In this document: in pieces, positions 32,643 to 41,482 of the stretch | Numbering within the stretch: the stretch's first letter is position 1 | How the letters are laid out: each line of letters begins with the position of its first letter | Assembly: GCF_021532275.1 (NCBI RefSeq) | Contig: NZ_JACBOT010000036.1 | Coordinates: 1-64,000 of the forward strand | Source: Brevibacterium sp. UCMA 11754 | Lineage (GTDB): Bacteria > Actinomycetota > Actinomycetes > Actinomycetales > Brevibacteriaceae | Length of the DNA: 64,000 bases | Direction: 5' to 3' | Program-made: the position numbers and the translations under genes | Notes under the pieces: generated by a model | The model's input: the letters and a program-made list of their open reading frames with translations, nothing else | Database searches by the model: none | Told to the model about the DNA's origin: nothing

Positions 32643-32833
32643 AGCGATGTTTGCGCAGTCGAGTCGGCTGAGCCAGTCCTATCAGTGAGCTGTCGGAGGC
32701 GCGTCATTGAGTCGCCGTGACCTGCATGGTATGCGACGCGGCTGCTGGGTGGCACGTTGCTGAGAGGCGATTTGGCCTGACTGCTTGCCGGCCGAGGCGT
32801 CGTTCACTCCCCTGCGGAATCTTCGTTCACCGA
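32643..32833. other. Intergenic region before the MFS gene
   Basis: About 190 bases between the thioesterase stop and the MFS promoter. No gene or clear hairpin was found; a 79-codon minus-strand frame here has no ribosome site or family resemblance. Confidence 0.4.
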
Positions 32834-32866
32834 TTGACGTTTCTAACGAACGTTCACTATGGTGAA
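32834..32866 (+). promoter_or_regulatory. Sigma70-type promoter and operator of the MFS gene
   Basis: TTGACG (-35, 32834-32839), 18-base spacer, TATGGT (-10, 32858-32863). An inverted repeat TTCAC-TATG-GTGAA (32853-32866) covers the -10, and GAACGTTC (32848-32855) overlaps its left edge. The layout predicts repression by steric block. Confidence 0.65.
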
Positions 32867-32930
32867 TGTGATCGACCCCGTTGAAGCAGGGGCGATTGTG
32901 ACGATCGCCACCACGACGCAAGGAAGCATC

Positions 32931-34253
32931 ATGGTCTCATCAAAGCTCTCCGCTCCCCCAGCCTCAGCTGCTGCTCCTGGCACAGAGTCCCGCCGCAAGG
33001 CATGGTCGCTGACTGCGCTGCTGGTCGTCCTGTATGTCGTCAACTACGGTGACAAGGCAGCGTTCGGCATCATCGCCCAGTCCCTCAAGGATGAACTGGA
33101 CATCAGTGCTTCGCAGATCGGGCTCGTGGGCAGCCTGTTCTTCTTTGCCTTCACGGTCGGTGGATTCTTCGCAGGGGCGCTGAACAAATGGTTGTCTCTG
33201 CGCACCGTTCTCATCGTCCTGGCCATTGTCTGGGCCTTCGCGATGCTGCCGATGGTCTTCGCCGCCACGTTCGGAGTCCTGGTCGTCTCACGAATGCTGC
33301 TCGGCTTCGCTGAAGGCCCGAGTTCTGCTCTTATCCACACTGCCACCTATTCCTGGCACACTCCGGCGAAGCGCGGATTCCCCGGGGCGCTGCTTGCCAG
33401 CGCTGCCTCGATTTCCAAGATCGCTCTGGCCCCGCTGCTCGCCTACTTCTCGGTCACCTTCGGCTGGCGCAGCGCGCTGATCACGATGGCCGTTCTCGGC
33501 GTCGTCTGGTGCTTCTTCTGGACCCGGCATTGGGAGGTCGGGCCCTATATCCCAGCGAAGGCGACGAAGAATTCGGTGGATCCCGACGAAGAGCCGCGGG
33601 TTCCCTGGCGCAGGATTCTGCTGACCAGGACGTTCATCAGCGGAGCCTTCCTGGTCGCCAGCATCTACGCCCTCGTGACCGTCGTCCTCACCTGGCTGCC
33701 GTCCTATTTCGAGGTCGGCCTCGGATACAGCCGACTCCAGTCCGGATCCATGCTGGCCATTCCCTCGGTCGCCGGACTGGTCAGCCTCATCGGCGGGACT
33801 CTGCTCTCCGATCGGCTCTTGGCCAAGGGTTGGTCATCACGGCTCGTGCGCATCGTGGCTCCCTCGATCTGCGTGGTCCTCGGCGGCGGAATACTCTTCT
33901 TCCTGCCCTCGATCTCAAGTTCGCCCGGCGCCGTTGCCATTGTGTCCATCGGGTACGGTGTCGGCGTGGTGGTCCTGCCTCTGTGCAACGCAGCCATCTC
34001 GGAGATCTGCCCGCCCAGGCAGACGGCAGGTACCCTGGGGATCTTCCTGGCGCTCATGGCCATCGGCGGACTGATCGGCCCGTATGTCACCGGGCTCATC
34101 GTCGATGCCGCCGCGACGCCCGGTCTCGGCTATGCGACGGCCTTTCAAACACTTGGGCTTGCCTCCGCGCTCGGCGCAGTCCTGACCCTCATCTTCGCCG
34201 ACCCGGACAGAGACAAGGATCTGGTGCGCGGACGCGCACCGCAGCGCTATTGA
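32931..34253 (+). CDS. MFS transporter (anion:cation symporter-like)
   Basis: A 440-residue major facilitator with about 12 helices. NYGDKAAFGIIAQSLKDELDISASQIGLVGSLFFFAFTVG in the first part is typical of the ACS branch that takes up organic acids such as hexuronates or phthalates. GFAEGPSSALIHTATYSWHTPAKRG is the matching loop-4 region. ATG 32931 has AAGGA 7 bases upstream; the earlier ATG at 32859 lies inside the promoter and is rejected. Substrate unknown; it may serve the amidohydrolase/amidase genes downstream. Confidence 0.88.
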   Translation: MVSSKLSAPPASAAAPGTESRRKAWSLTALLVVLYVVNYGDKAAFGIIAQSLKDELDISASQIGLVGSLFFFAFTVGGFFAGALNKWLSLRTVLIVLAIVWAFAMLPMVFAATFGVLVVSRMLLGFAEGPSSALIHTATYSWHTPAKRGFPGALLASAASISKIALAPLLAYFSVTFGWRSALITMAVLGVVWCFFWTRHWEVGPYIPAKATKNSVDPDEEPRVPWRRILLTRTFISGAFLVASIYALVTVVLTWLPSYFEVGLGYSRLQSGSMLAIPSVAGLVSLIGGTLLSDRLLAKGWSSRLVRIVAPSICVVLGGGILFFLPSISSSPGAVAIVSIGYGVGVVVLPLCNAAISEICPPRQTAGTLGIFLALMAIGGLIGPYVTGLIVDAAATPGLGYATAFQTLGLASALGAVLTLIFADPDRDKDLVRGRAPQRY

Positions 34254-34275
34254 GGGCCGGTTCCTGGCAGAGAGG

Positions 34276-34899
34276 TCACCGGCCGGAACTGCGTGGTGGC
34301 AGCACGGCGCTGACTGAGCCTGTCCGACCGGAGATATTCAGCACACGCTCGGCGTAGGAAACCTGAGTGTTCTCGTGTATACGAGCGCTCTGTTGAGCAG
34401 GTGCGTAGCCACCGACTGACCCCAGATGCCCAATGAGCTCACCGAGTTCGACACACATGTACTCAGCGAGCCCGTCATCGATCGGCCACTCGGCACCTGT
34501 GCCGACAGAGAGATCGGCCGCATGGAGAGCGAGTTCGAGAATGCGCATCCGCAGCAACTGGTGACCGGGCAGCGGCCCGATCCTATGTGGCACCTGTGCG
34601 TCGAGGTCGCACTCCCCCGCGATTCTTCGGAACTCCCGTTCATGTGTCCAGAAGGATTCGAGAAGATCCTCGCCGAGGTGGTTCTGTCCTCGCGTGGCCT
34701 CAACCTCTTCCGGCGGCTTCTGCGCGAGCAGTTTGGCATAGCGCAGGCCCCCGCCGATCAGATGATTGATCAGCTCACCGCTCGTCCAGTCGGGGCATCC
34801 GCTAATCGAGCCCAGGTCGCCGACCGAGGCTCGCGAAAGCGCTGTCACCCAACAGACCTCCGCTCGATCGAGGTACGTGTCAATGTCCGGATCGTTCAT
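34276..34899 (-). CDS. DinB-like/TIGR03086-type maleylpyruvate isomerase family protein
   Basis: A 207-residue protein of the DinB-like four-helix family that includes mycothiol-dependent maleylpyruvate isomerase. The ISGCPDWTSGELINHLIGGGLRYAKLL segment holds the first conserved His of the metal site, and LLRMRILELALHAADLSVGTG holds the HaxDL motif of this group. These proteins typically use mycothiol as cofactor or detoxify thiol-reactive compounds; no substrate can be assigned. It is antisense to its neighbours and ends close to the MFS stop. Confidence 0.78.
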   Translation of the reverse strand: MNDPDIDTYLDRAEVCWVTALSRASVGDLGSISGCPDWTSGELINHLIGGGLRYAKLLAQKPPEEVEATRGQNHLGEDLLESFWTHEREFRRIAGECDLDAQVPHRIGPLPGHQLLRMRILELALHAADLSVGTGAEWPIDDGLAEYMCVELGELIGHLGSVGGYAPAQQSARIHENTQVSYAERVLNISGRTGSVSAVLPPRSSGR

Positions 34900-35121
34900 T
34901 GTTCAAGTCATCCTTCACGTCGATGATGTCCTCGAGGGGTCACCCATCGAATTCACTGATGACCGTCATCGAGAACTCTATTCTCGCCTATCGGGAAGTC
35001 GGCTCGCAGATGGCCATTCAGCCCCCAACTCGGTATACGTTACTGACACAAGTGATGCAGACCACAACGATGTGGATCGCTCACTGTGAGCAACTCCGAC
35101 AAGGAAGTGAGGAGCCCCGCT
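34900..35121. other. Intergenic region before the DUF5058 unit
   Basis: About 220 bases between divergent genes, expected to hold the promoter of the four-gene unit. A TATACG -10-like box is at about 35032-35037, but the -35 is not clear. No gene is seen. Confidence 0.35.
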
Positions 35122-35868
35122 ATGGTGATGGCAAGTGGATCGGCCGATTATCTCGGCCTCGCGAACGCCCCAGTTCTCTGGATTCTGGCAATGGCAGTCA
35201 TGGGTGTCGTCGTCGTCCAGTCACTCATCTATATGAGTGCGGTAAAGAAGAACGCCGAATCGGCCGGAATGAGCCAACAGGAGGTCAAGTCGGCTTTCAG
35301 AGCCGGTGGAGTTGCGGCGATCGGACCCTCGTTGTCCGTGGTCCTCGTCGCCATCGCCCTGCTGCCCCTCTTCGGCACTCCCCCGGTCATCGTCCGCGTC
35401 GGTCTCATCGGCTCCGCGGCCACGGAGGTCGCCTCGGCCTCGATCGCAGCCGGCACCATGGGCTCGAGTCTCGGCGATGAGACTTTCACTCGCGGCGTCT
35501 TCATCGTCGCACTCATGGCGATGAGCCTCTCGGGGGCCGGGTGGATGATCTCGACCTTGCTCTTGACTCCGGTCTTCAAACGCAGCTCCCACAAGCTCGA
35601 GAAGGTCAACCCTGCACTGATGTCCATCATCCCTGGCGCGGCACTGCTCGCGGCCTTCGCCGCGCTGACGTTCCGGGAGCTCCCGAAATCGCCGACGCAC
35701 GTCATCGCGATCCTCGTCTCCGCCGTGGTGATGACGATCTGTCTCTTCCTCGCCAAGACCTTGAAACAGCCGTGGCTCAAGGAATGGGGACTTGGAATCT
35801 CCCTGCTTGTGGGCCTGATTGCGTCCTATTTCGCCCACTATGCCGGTCTCGGTGCACCCGAAGCCTGA
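35122..35868 (+). CDS. DUF5058 family membrane protein
   Basis: A 248-residue integral membrane protein with about six helices (near residues 13-32, 65-85, 90-110, 122-150, 165-185, 200-245). It contains a small-residue-rich stretch VGLIGSAATEVASASIAAGTMGSSLGDETF between helices, unlike a simple anchor. DUF5058 has no known function. ATG 35122 has GAGGAG 7 bases upstream; an earlier GTG at 35086 is less likely. The next membrane gene starts 10 bases after its stop, so the two proteins likely work as a pair. Confidence 0.78.
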   Translation: MVMASGSADYLGLANAPVLWILAMAVMGVVVVQSLIYMSAVKKNAESAGMSQQEVKSAFRAGGVAAIGPSLSVVLVAIALLPLFGTPPVIVRVGLIGSAATEVASASIAAGTMGSSLGDETFTRGVFIVALMAMSLSGAGWMISTLLLTPVFKRSSHKLEKVNPALMSIIPGAALLAAFAALTFRELPKSPTHVIAILVSAVVMTICLFLAKTLKQPWLKEWGLGISLLVGLIASYFAHYAGLGAPEA

Positions 35869-35878
35869 GGAGAACATC

Positions 35879-36613
35879 ATGTCGAACATCATCACGTCAC
35901 CCTCACACGCGGCCTTCGAGCGGACGACGACGAAGTGGGGCTCTCTCACGCTGTTCGTCGGGTTCCTCATCGCCACCTCGGTGCCGTTCTACCTCCTGTT
36001 CGTTGCGGATGCGAACGTCAACCTCGGTGAGATCCTCAAGGGATTTCTGGCCGTATTCGCCGTCTACGGCGTCTTCTACATCGTCGAACCGCTGACCTAC
36101 TTCCCGATCCTGGGACCGGCCGGCATGTACCAGGCATTCCTGATCGGCAACATCTCGAACAAGCTGCTGCCGTCGGCGATCGTCGCCCAGGACACCATCG
36201 GAGTGAAGCCGGGCACACGAAAGGGCGAATATGCCGCGACCATGGCCATCTGCGGCGCAGCGTTGATCCACGTGGCATCCATGGTGCTCTTCGTCGGAAT
36301 CCTCGGCACCTGGCTGGTCTCGATCATCCCCGAGCCGGTGACACTCGTGGCCAAGCTCTACATCCTGCCGGCCATCCTCGGCGGAGTCACGGTTCAGCTC
36401 ATCGCCTCACTCAGACAGGTCAAATCCACGCTCATCGCTTTGGGCGCGGCCGCTCTCGTCATACTCGTCCTCATTCCGCTCGTCCCGGTACTGGCCTCAG
36501 GCGATGTTGCCATAGTCGTCATCGTGACGATCGCCATCACCTGGTTCACACGCAACAAAGCCATGACCGACAAGACGGGGCCGAGCGACGGCGACAACGT
36601 CGGGATCAACTGA
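35879..36613 (+). CDS. Membrane protein, partner of DUF5058
   Basis: A 244-residue integral membrane protein with about six helices that I cannot name. Its most distinctive segment is YFPILGPAGMYQAFLIGNISNKLLPSA, a Gly/Pro-broken hydrophobic loop that could line a translocation path, followed by QDTIGVKPGTRKGEYAATMAI. The tail is polar. A GAGGAGA ribosome site overlaps the end of the DUF5058 gene. It lies directly upstream of an M20 amidohydrolase; a carrier role in a two-subunit transporter is inferred from position only. Confidence 0.7.
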   Translation: MSNIITSPSHAAFERTTTKWGSLTLFVGFLIATSVPFYLLFVADANVNLGEILKGFLAVFAVYGVFYIVEPLTYFPILGPAGMYQAFLIGNISNKLLPSAIVAQDTIGVKPGTRKGEYAATMAICGAALIHVASMVLFVGILGTWLVSIIPEPVTLVAKLYILPAILGGVTVQLIASLRQVKSTLIALGAAALVILVLIPLVPVLASGDVAIVVIVTIAITWFTRNKAMTDKTGPSDGDNVGIN

Positions 36614-36679
36614 CGATCACCTCGGCGCTCAGCCCCCACTACCTGAGATCATCGAAGACACCCACAGTGAAAGGACATC

Positions 36680-37912
36680 ATGTCGCTCAATACCTCCCTC
36701 AGGGACGCCATTTCGGCCAACCTCGCTCAGACAGTCGCTGACTACAAGGACTTCCATCGCACGCCTGAGCTGTCCATGCAGGAGACTCAGACAGCCGCCA
36801 CCATTCGTTACACACTCGAAGCTCTGGGGCTTGAGACCCACACCTTCGGCGGCACCGGCATCGTCAGCGTCATCGAGAACGGCGAAGGACCTGTCGTGGC
36901 CTACCGGGCCGACACCGACGGACTGCCGATTACCGAAGACACCGGATACGACTACGCCTCGACCGCGGAGGGAACACTTCCCGACGGGTCGACAACAAAG
37001 GTCATGCACGGCTGCGGCCACGACACGCACATCACCGTCGGACTGTATGTTGCCCGCTACCTCGTCGAGCACAAGGATCTGTGGTCAGGAAGCGTGGTCA
37101 TGATCTTCCAGCCGGGCGAAGAGACCGGCGAGGGTGCACGGGCCATGCTCGACGATGGTCTCTGGGAATCGATCGTCAAGCCGGAGGTCATCTACGGACA
37201 GCATGTGTGGCCCGGCAAGGCCGGACACATCTACGTGGCCAAGGAGACCGCCATGGCGATGTCCGACTGTCTCAAAGTCACAGTCAGGGGCAAGCAGGCG
37301 CATGGCTCACAGCCTGAGAGCTCAGTCGACCCGATCGTCCTCGGCGCCTACATGATCACTCGGCTGCAGTCCATCGTGTCGCGAGAGATCTCAGGTCGCG
37401 ACATGGCTGTGGTCACAGTGGGCACCTTCCACGGCGGTCTGAAGGAGAACATCATTCCCGACTCCGCCGAATTCAAACTCAACATCCGCACCTTCAACGA
37501 GGAGGTACGTGAGGTCGTCCTCAACCGCGTCGAACGGATCATCGTCGCAGAAGCTCAGGCCTCCGGAGCTCCCGAGCCGATCATCGAAGAGATGTACCGC
37601 TTCCCGCGCTGCTACAACGACCCTGCAGCAACGGACCAATTTCTCGACGTGCTCGGAGCCGAACTCGGTCAGGAACAGGTGCACCTGGACCGGGCCGTAA
37701 CAGGCAGCGAGGACTTCGGAGCCTTCGGTGACGACATCGACGTGCCATACGTGTACTGGTTCTTCGGCGGGTACTCCCCGGCCAAGTTCGACGGTGACGA
37801 ATCACCAGCAGGAAATCACTCCCCGTTCTTCGCCCCCGATGATGTCGAAACCACTCTGGAGACCGGTATTCGTGCGGGTCTGAGTGCCGTTCTCAGCACA
37901 GTTGGGAAGTGA
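36680..37912 (+). CDS. M20D-family amidohydrolase
   Basis: A 410-residue metal-dependent amidohydrolase of the M20D (hippurate / IAA-amino acid hydrolase) group. Metal ligands appear in MHGCGHDTH, GEETGEGA and the late NHSPFF; the lid domain begins at LKVTVRGKQAHGSQPESSVDP. It removes acyl groups from N-acyl amino acids or related amides. AAAGGACATC precedes the ATG. It follows the membrane pair, and its stop lies 4 bases before the amidase start. Confidence 0.92.
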   Translation: MSLNTSLRDAISANLAQTVADYKDFHRTPELSMQETQTAATIRYTLEALGLETHTFGGTGIVSVIENGEGPVVAYRADTDGLPITEDTGYDYASTAEGTLPDGSTTKVMHGCGHDTHITVGLYVARYLVEHKDLWSGSVVMIFQPGEETGEGARAMLDDGLWESIVKPEVIYGQHVWPGKAGHIYVAKETAMAMSDCLKVTVRGKQAHGSQPESSVDPIVLGAYMITRLQSIVSREISGRDMAVVTVGTFHGGLKENIIPDSAEFKLNIRTFNEEVREVVLNRVERIIVAEAQASGAPEPIIEEMYRFPRCYNDPAATDQFLDVLGAELGQEQVHLDRAVTGSEDFGAFGDDIDVPYVYWFFGGYSPAKFDGDESPAGNHSPFFAPDDVETTLETGIRAGLSAVLSTVGK

Positions 37913-37916
37913 GTCG

Positions 37917-39365
37917 GTGAGCGAGGAACTGCGCTGGTTGTCCACCCGTGAGTTGGCAGCCAAGATCGCGACGAAGGAGATCTCCGCCCGGGAGGCTCTC
38001 AACGATCATCTGGCCCGCATCGATGCCCTCAACCCGGCCATCAATGCGGTTGTCACCCGTGATGACGAAGCCGCGCTGGCACGTGCCGGCGCGGCTGACG
38101 AGGCGGTGGCAAAAGGCGAGCCGATCGGACCGCTGCACGGAGTGCCGATGACGCACAAGGACACACACGACACCGCGGGACTGCGCACCACCTGGGGCTC
38201 GCCCATCATGGCTGATCGCGTTCCGGACTCGGACTCGCTGATCATCTCTCGTCTCAAGGCCGCAGGTGTCAACACGACGGGCAAGACCAACGTTCCGGAA
38301 TTCGCGGCGGGTTCCCACACCTTTAACCCGGTCTTCGGCACCACGGTCAATCCCTATGACACGTCCAAATCTGCGTCGGGTTCATCCGGAGGAGTCGGCG
38401 CAGTCTTAGCCGCCGGCATCCAGGCCTCTGGAGATGGCTCGGACATGGGAGGGTCGCTGCGCTCCCCCGCCTCGTTCAACAATGTCGTGGGCTTCCGCCC
38501 CTCGAATGGGCGAATCCCGCACACGCTTCCCGGCAACCCGTTCGCATGGCTGGCACAGAGCGGCTTCATGGCGCGCACGGTCTCCGATGTGGCGCTGACG
38601 ATGAGTGCGGCGGCCGGACCAGAGCCTGGCGGACCTCGTTCGATCGGCGAGCCGGGCAGCGTCTTCGATCTGCCCGAGTTCGGCCTGGGAGCCGACATCG
38701 AACCAGACCTCAGCGGTGTGAAGATCGGATTCAGCCCGGACCTGAATGGGCTGCTTCCCGTTGAGAGCGAGGTGCACGAGATCGTGGCAGGCACAGCCGA
38801 CGTGCTCTCCTCACTCGGGGCGGGCGTCGTCGACACGATCCCCAACCTCGGCGATGCCGATGAGGTCTTCAACGTTCGTCGCGCGCTGGATTTCGTCTAT
38901 TCCTGGGGTCCTCTGCTCGAGAAGCATCCGGATCAGATCAAGGAATCCGTGGTCTGGAACATTGAGATGGGACTCAAGCTCACCGGCGCCGAGGTGGTCT
39001 CCGCCGACCGTGCTCGTGCGCGTCTGCATGGAGAGATCGAGTGGTTCTTCGGAGAGCACGATCTCCTGGTGCTCACCACCTGCCAAGTACTTCCGTTCGA
39101 CTCGACGATCGAATATCCCACAGAGATCAACGGGGTCGGGCTCGAGAACTATCTCGATTGGATGCGGGCCCTGTGTCTCATCTCGGCCACCGGCTGCCCG
39201 GCGATCTCCGTGCCTGCCGGCTTTTCGATCTCAGGGCTGCCGGTAGGCGTCCAGCTCGTCGCGAAGCCGGGTGCTGACGTGGATCTGCTGCGCATGGCGC
39301 ACGCCTTCGAAGCAGCGACGCAGATCCATCGCCGCCACCCTCAGCCCTCGGTGTCGACGCCCTGA
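37917..39365 (+). CDS. Amidase (amidase signature family)
   Basis: A 482-residue amidase signature enzyme. The catalytic triad is visible: Lys in PMTHKDTHDT, cis-Ser in SASGSSGGVGAVLA, and the nucleophile Ser in GSDMGGSLRSPASF. GTG 37917 is four bases after the M20 stop and gives the normal N-terminus (SEELRWLSTRELAAKIATKEISARE); a longer frame from 37884 lies inside the M20 gene. It hydrolyses carboxamides. The 3' end overlaps the convergent pterin dehydratase gene by 25 bases. Confidence 0.92.
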   Translation: MSEELRWLSTRELAAKIATKEISAREALNDHLARIDALNPAINAVVTRDDEAALARAGAADEAVAKGEPIGPLHGVPMTHKDTHDTAGLRTTWGSPIMADRVPDSDSLIISRLKAAGVNTTGKTNVPEFAAGSHTFNPVFGTTVNPYDTSKSASGSSGGVGAVLAAGIQASGDGSDMGGSLRSPASFNNVVGFRPSNGRIPHTLPGNPFAWLAQSGFMARTVSDVALTMSAAAGPEPGGPRSIGEPGSVFDLPEFGLGADIEPDLSGVKIGFSPDLNGLLPVESEVHEIVAGTADVLSSLGAGVVDTIPNLGDADEVFNVRRALDFVYSWGPLLEKHPDQIKESVVWNIEMGLKLTGAEVVSADRARARLHGEIEWFFGEHDLLVLTTCQVLPFDSTIEYPTEINGVGLENYLDWMRALCLISATGCPAISVPAGFSISGLPVGVQLVAKPGADVDLLRMAHAFEAATQIHRRHPQPSVSTP

Positions 39366-39622
39366 GCCTGTGCGATCTGGGAGATCTCAGCGGCCAGATC
39401 GATGTCCTTGTCGGTGATCGACCCGGCATCGTGAGTGGTCAGGGAGATGTCCACGTGTGGGAACCGCAGGTCCACATCCGGGTGGTGGCCTGCGGCTTCC
39501 GCCGCGTCGGCGATTGCGTTGATGAACGTGACTCCGCTGACGAAGGATCCCGTCAGGAATCGTGCATGGAGTGCGTCGTCGGCTGACTGCCATTGCGTGA
39601 GTTCGTCGATTCGATCCTGCAT
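39341..39622 (-). CDS. phhB: 4a-hydroxytetrahydrobiopterin dehydratase
   Basis: A 93-residue pterin-4a-carbinolamine dehydratase. Motif AEAAGHHPDVDLRFPHVDISLTTHDAGSIT contains the conserved His-His-Pro and the later Thr-His residues of the active site. It normally recycles the pterin cofactor of aromatic hydroxylases. No such hydroxylase lies nearby. Its 3' end overlaps the amidase gene by 25 bases. Confidence 0.92.
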   Translation of the reverse strand: MQDRIDELTQWQSADDALHARFLTGSFVSGVTFINAIADAAEAAGHHPDVDLRFPHVDISLTTHDAGSITDKDIDLAAEISQIAQAQGVDTEG

Positions 39623-39820
39623 GGATCCAGCTTGGCACCGGCCGGAGCTGCATGTCCATAGTCACGGCATCGACAATCTCGCCGAATCTGCTGGGTCAGG
39701 TATGCCATGCCTCATCATTGTTTGCCGAGCCTTCCCACACTGGAACCGTTCTAGAAAAGGTGTCAGGCTATGGAACATGAGGACGGAATGAATCCGTCTC
39801 GTATCGCGAAGGAGAAACAT

Positions 39821-40336
39821 ATGCAGTTGAGCCCCGCTATGCAGAAGGTCCTCGGCGAGCAGGTCACCCTCGAGCTCGAGGCGTCGATGGTCTACCTGCA
39901 GCTGTCCATCCAGCTCGACGACCTCGACCTTCCCGGAATGACCCGCTGGATGCGTGCGCAGTCCGAAGAGGAGCAGGTCCACGCCGCGAAGTTCATCCAG
40001 CACTGCCAGGATCGCGACTTCGCTCCCCAGATCGGTGACATCGCTGCTCCGAAGGTCTCGGGCTCACAGCCCATCGACTACTTCAAGGCAGCTTTGGCAC
40101 ATGAGGAGAAGGTCTCCGAGTCGATCCGCAATCTGTACCGTACCGCGCAGTCGGAAGGCGACCTCGACGTCCTGCCGCTCCTGCACTGGTTCATCGATGA
40201 GCAGGTCGAAGAGGAATCGACCATCTCGGAGATCATCGGTCGCCTGGACCATGTCGCAGACAGCGGTTCCGGACTGCTCCGGATCGATTCCGAGCTCGGA
40301 TCACGTCACCCTGAAATCAAGGCCGACAACGAGTGA
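39821..40336 (+). CDS. Ferritin
   Basis: A 171-residue four-helix-bundle iron-storage protein. Ferroxidase ligands lie in LELEASMVYLQLS and EEEQVHAAKFIQ, and a third helix has ALAHEEKVSESIRNLYRTAQSEGD. It begins MQLSPAMQKVLGEQ, with AAGGAGAAAC ribosome site before ATG 39821; the longer frame from 39770 is not supported. No heme-binding Met of bacterioferritin is apparent. It ends before a strong hairpin. Confidence 0.94.
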   Translation: MQLSPAMQKVLGEQVTLELEASMVYLQLSIQLDDLDLPGMTRWMRAQSEEEQVHAAKFIQHCQDRDFAPQIGDIAAPKVSGSQPIDYFKAALAHEEKVSESIRNLYRTAQSEGDLDVLPLLHWFIDEQVEEESTISEIIGRLDHVADSGSGLLRIDSELGSRHPEIKADNE

Positions 40337-40388
40337 TCGACAGAATCTGATCATCGACGAGTGACCGTTGGTCACAGTCGGACCTGCT

Positions 40389-40427
40389 GAGAGCGGCCGG
40401 ACCCCATTGTGGGGTTCGGCCGCTCTC
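40389..40427. terminator. Bidirectional terminator, ferritin/AEC transporter
   Basis: An 18-bp stem with one G-T wobble (GAGAGCGGCCGG at 40389-40400 begins the left arm) and a TTG loop, between convergent genes. No long T-run follows. Confidence 0.85.
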
Positions 40428-40463
40428 GTCCCTCTCAGCTCTCTAGGTACGAAGTCGGTGTCC

Positions 40464-41399
40464 TCAGGCTCCGAGCACAGCTTGGGAGACGAGCAGGACA
40501 AAGGGAAGAGTCAGAAGCATGAGAACGGTCTGCATCGCGATGAGGGCGGCCATCAGCTCCGAATTTCCACCCAGCTGGCGGGCCATGACATAACCGGAAC
40601 TTGCCGTGGCGATCGACTGGAAGATCATGGCGACCAGAGCAGGCGTGGTGGGAACGTCGAGCAGGACCAGGCCGAGCAAGGTCAGCGCAGGCAAGATGAT
40701 GAGCTTGGTCACGGTGGAAGTGACCATGGCGGCCACCTGCGCCCGCAACGGGAACCGCCGCAGACCCGCGCCGACGCACAGGAGTCCGACCGGCAGAGCC
40801 GCGGCTGCCAGCGGAGACAGGACCGAGTCGACGACATCCGGAACTTGTGCGCCGGTGAGATTGAACAGTCCCCCGGCCGCGCACCCGATGACCAGCGGAT
40901 TCGTTACGACGACGCGGAGGATCCCGACAATGGAGCTGGGGCCGGTACGCAGAAACTCGAATCCGAGGCTGGATACGATATTCACCGTTGGTACGAGAAC
41001 GGCCGCGACGATGGCGGCCATGGCACCGCCTTCGGCCCCGAACAGACTCGCCGATATCGACAGTCCTATATACGTGTTGAATCGAATCCCACCCTGCAGC
41101 ACCGAGGTGAAGGACGGCAGGTCACGAGCCACGAACCGGCGCAGCACAATGATGAGGATCGACATGAGCACTGTCGGGGCGATGAGGCCTGCCGTCAGCC
41201 GCCCGAGCGGAACATGTGCGACGCTGACCTCGGCGACCGAGGAGAACAGCAGCACGGGCAGCAGAACATAGTAGGCGAGTTTCTCCGCTCCTGACCAGAA
41301 TTCGGAATTCGTGAAACCTGGGAGTCGTTTGAGTCCGCTGCCGCCGATGATCAAGACAGCGACGGGAACAAGGGCGAGAAGAACCGGAACGAGACTCAC
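40464..41399 (-). CDS. AEC-family transporter (auxin efflux carrier fold)
   Basis: A 311-residue membrane protein with about ten helices. The GGIRFNTYIGLSISASLFGAEGGAMAAIVAAVLVPTVNI region holds the conserved NxY and helix-breaking motif of AEC transporters, and a short segment follows with NPLVIGCAAGG. These carriers export or import small organic acids such as malate; substrate here is unknown. It is divergent from hsp20, and its start lies about 40 bases from the HAIR operator. Confidence 0.88.
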   Translation of the reverse strand: MSLVPVLLALVPVAVLIIGGSGLKRLPGFTNSEFWSGAEKLAYYVLLPVLLFSSVAEVSVAHVPLGRLTAGLIAPTVLMSILIIVLRRFVARDLPSFTSVLQGGIRFNTYIGLSISASLFGAEGGAMAAIVAAVLVPTVNIVSSLGFEFLRTGPSSIVGILRVVVTNPLVIGCAAGGLFNLTGAQVPDVVDSVLSPLAAAALPVGLLCVGAGLRRFPLRAQVAAMVTSTVTKLIILPALTLLGLVLLDVPTTPALVAMIFQSIATASSGYVMARQLGGNSELMAALIAMQTVLMLLTLPFVLLVSQAVLGA

Positions 41400-41437
41400 G
41401 TGACTGAGAATTTCATGAGATGGGAATCATTTCAAAG

Positions 41438-41456
41438 TTGAGTGTGTTTGACTCAA
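41438..41456. promoter_or_regulatory. HAIR-like operator (HspR binding site)
   Basis: TTGAGT (41438-41443), 7-base spacer, ACTCAA (41451-41456). It matches the HspR-associated inverted repeat CTTGAGT-N7-ACTCAAG except at the two outermost bases. It lies 27 bases before the hsp20 start, so HspR repression at normal temperature is predicted. No hspR gene is in the window. Confidence 0.8.
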
Positions 41457-41482
41457 TGTAACGACCTAATGAAAGGAAGCTC

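Noticed and set aside
39740..39820. Iron-box (DtxR/IdeR type) upstream of ferritin
   Set aside because: AAGGTGTCAGGCTATGG has only partial likeness to TTAGGTTAGGCTAACCTAA and lacks dyad symmetry.
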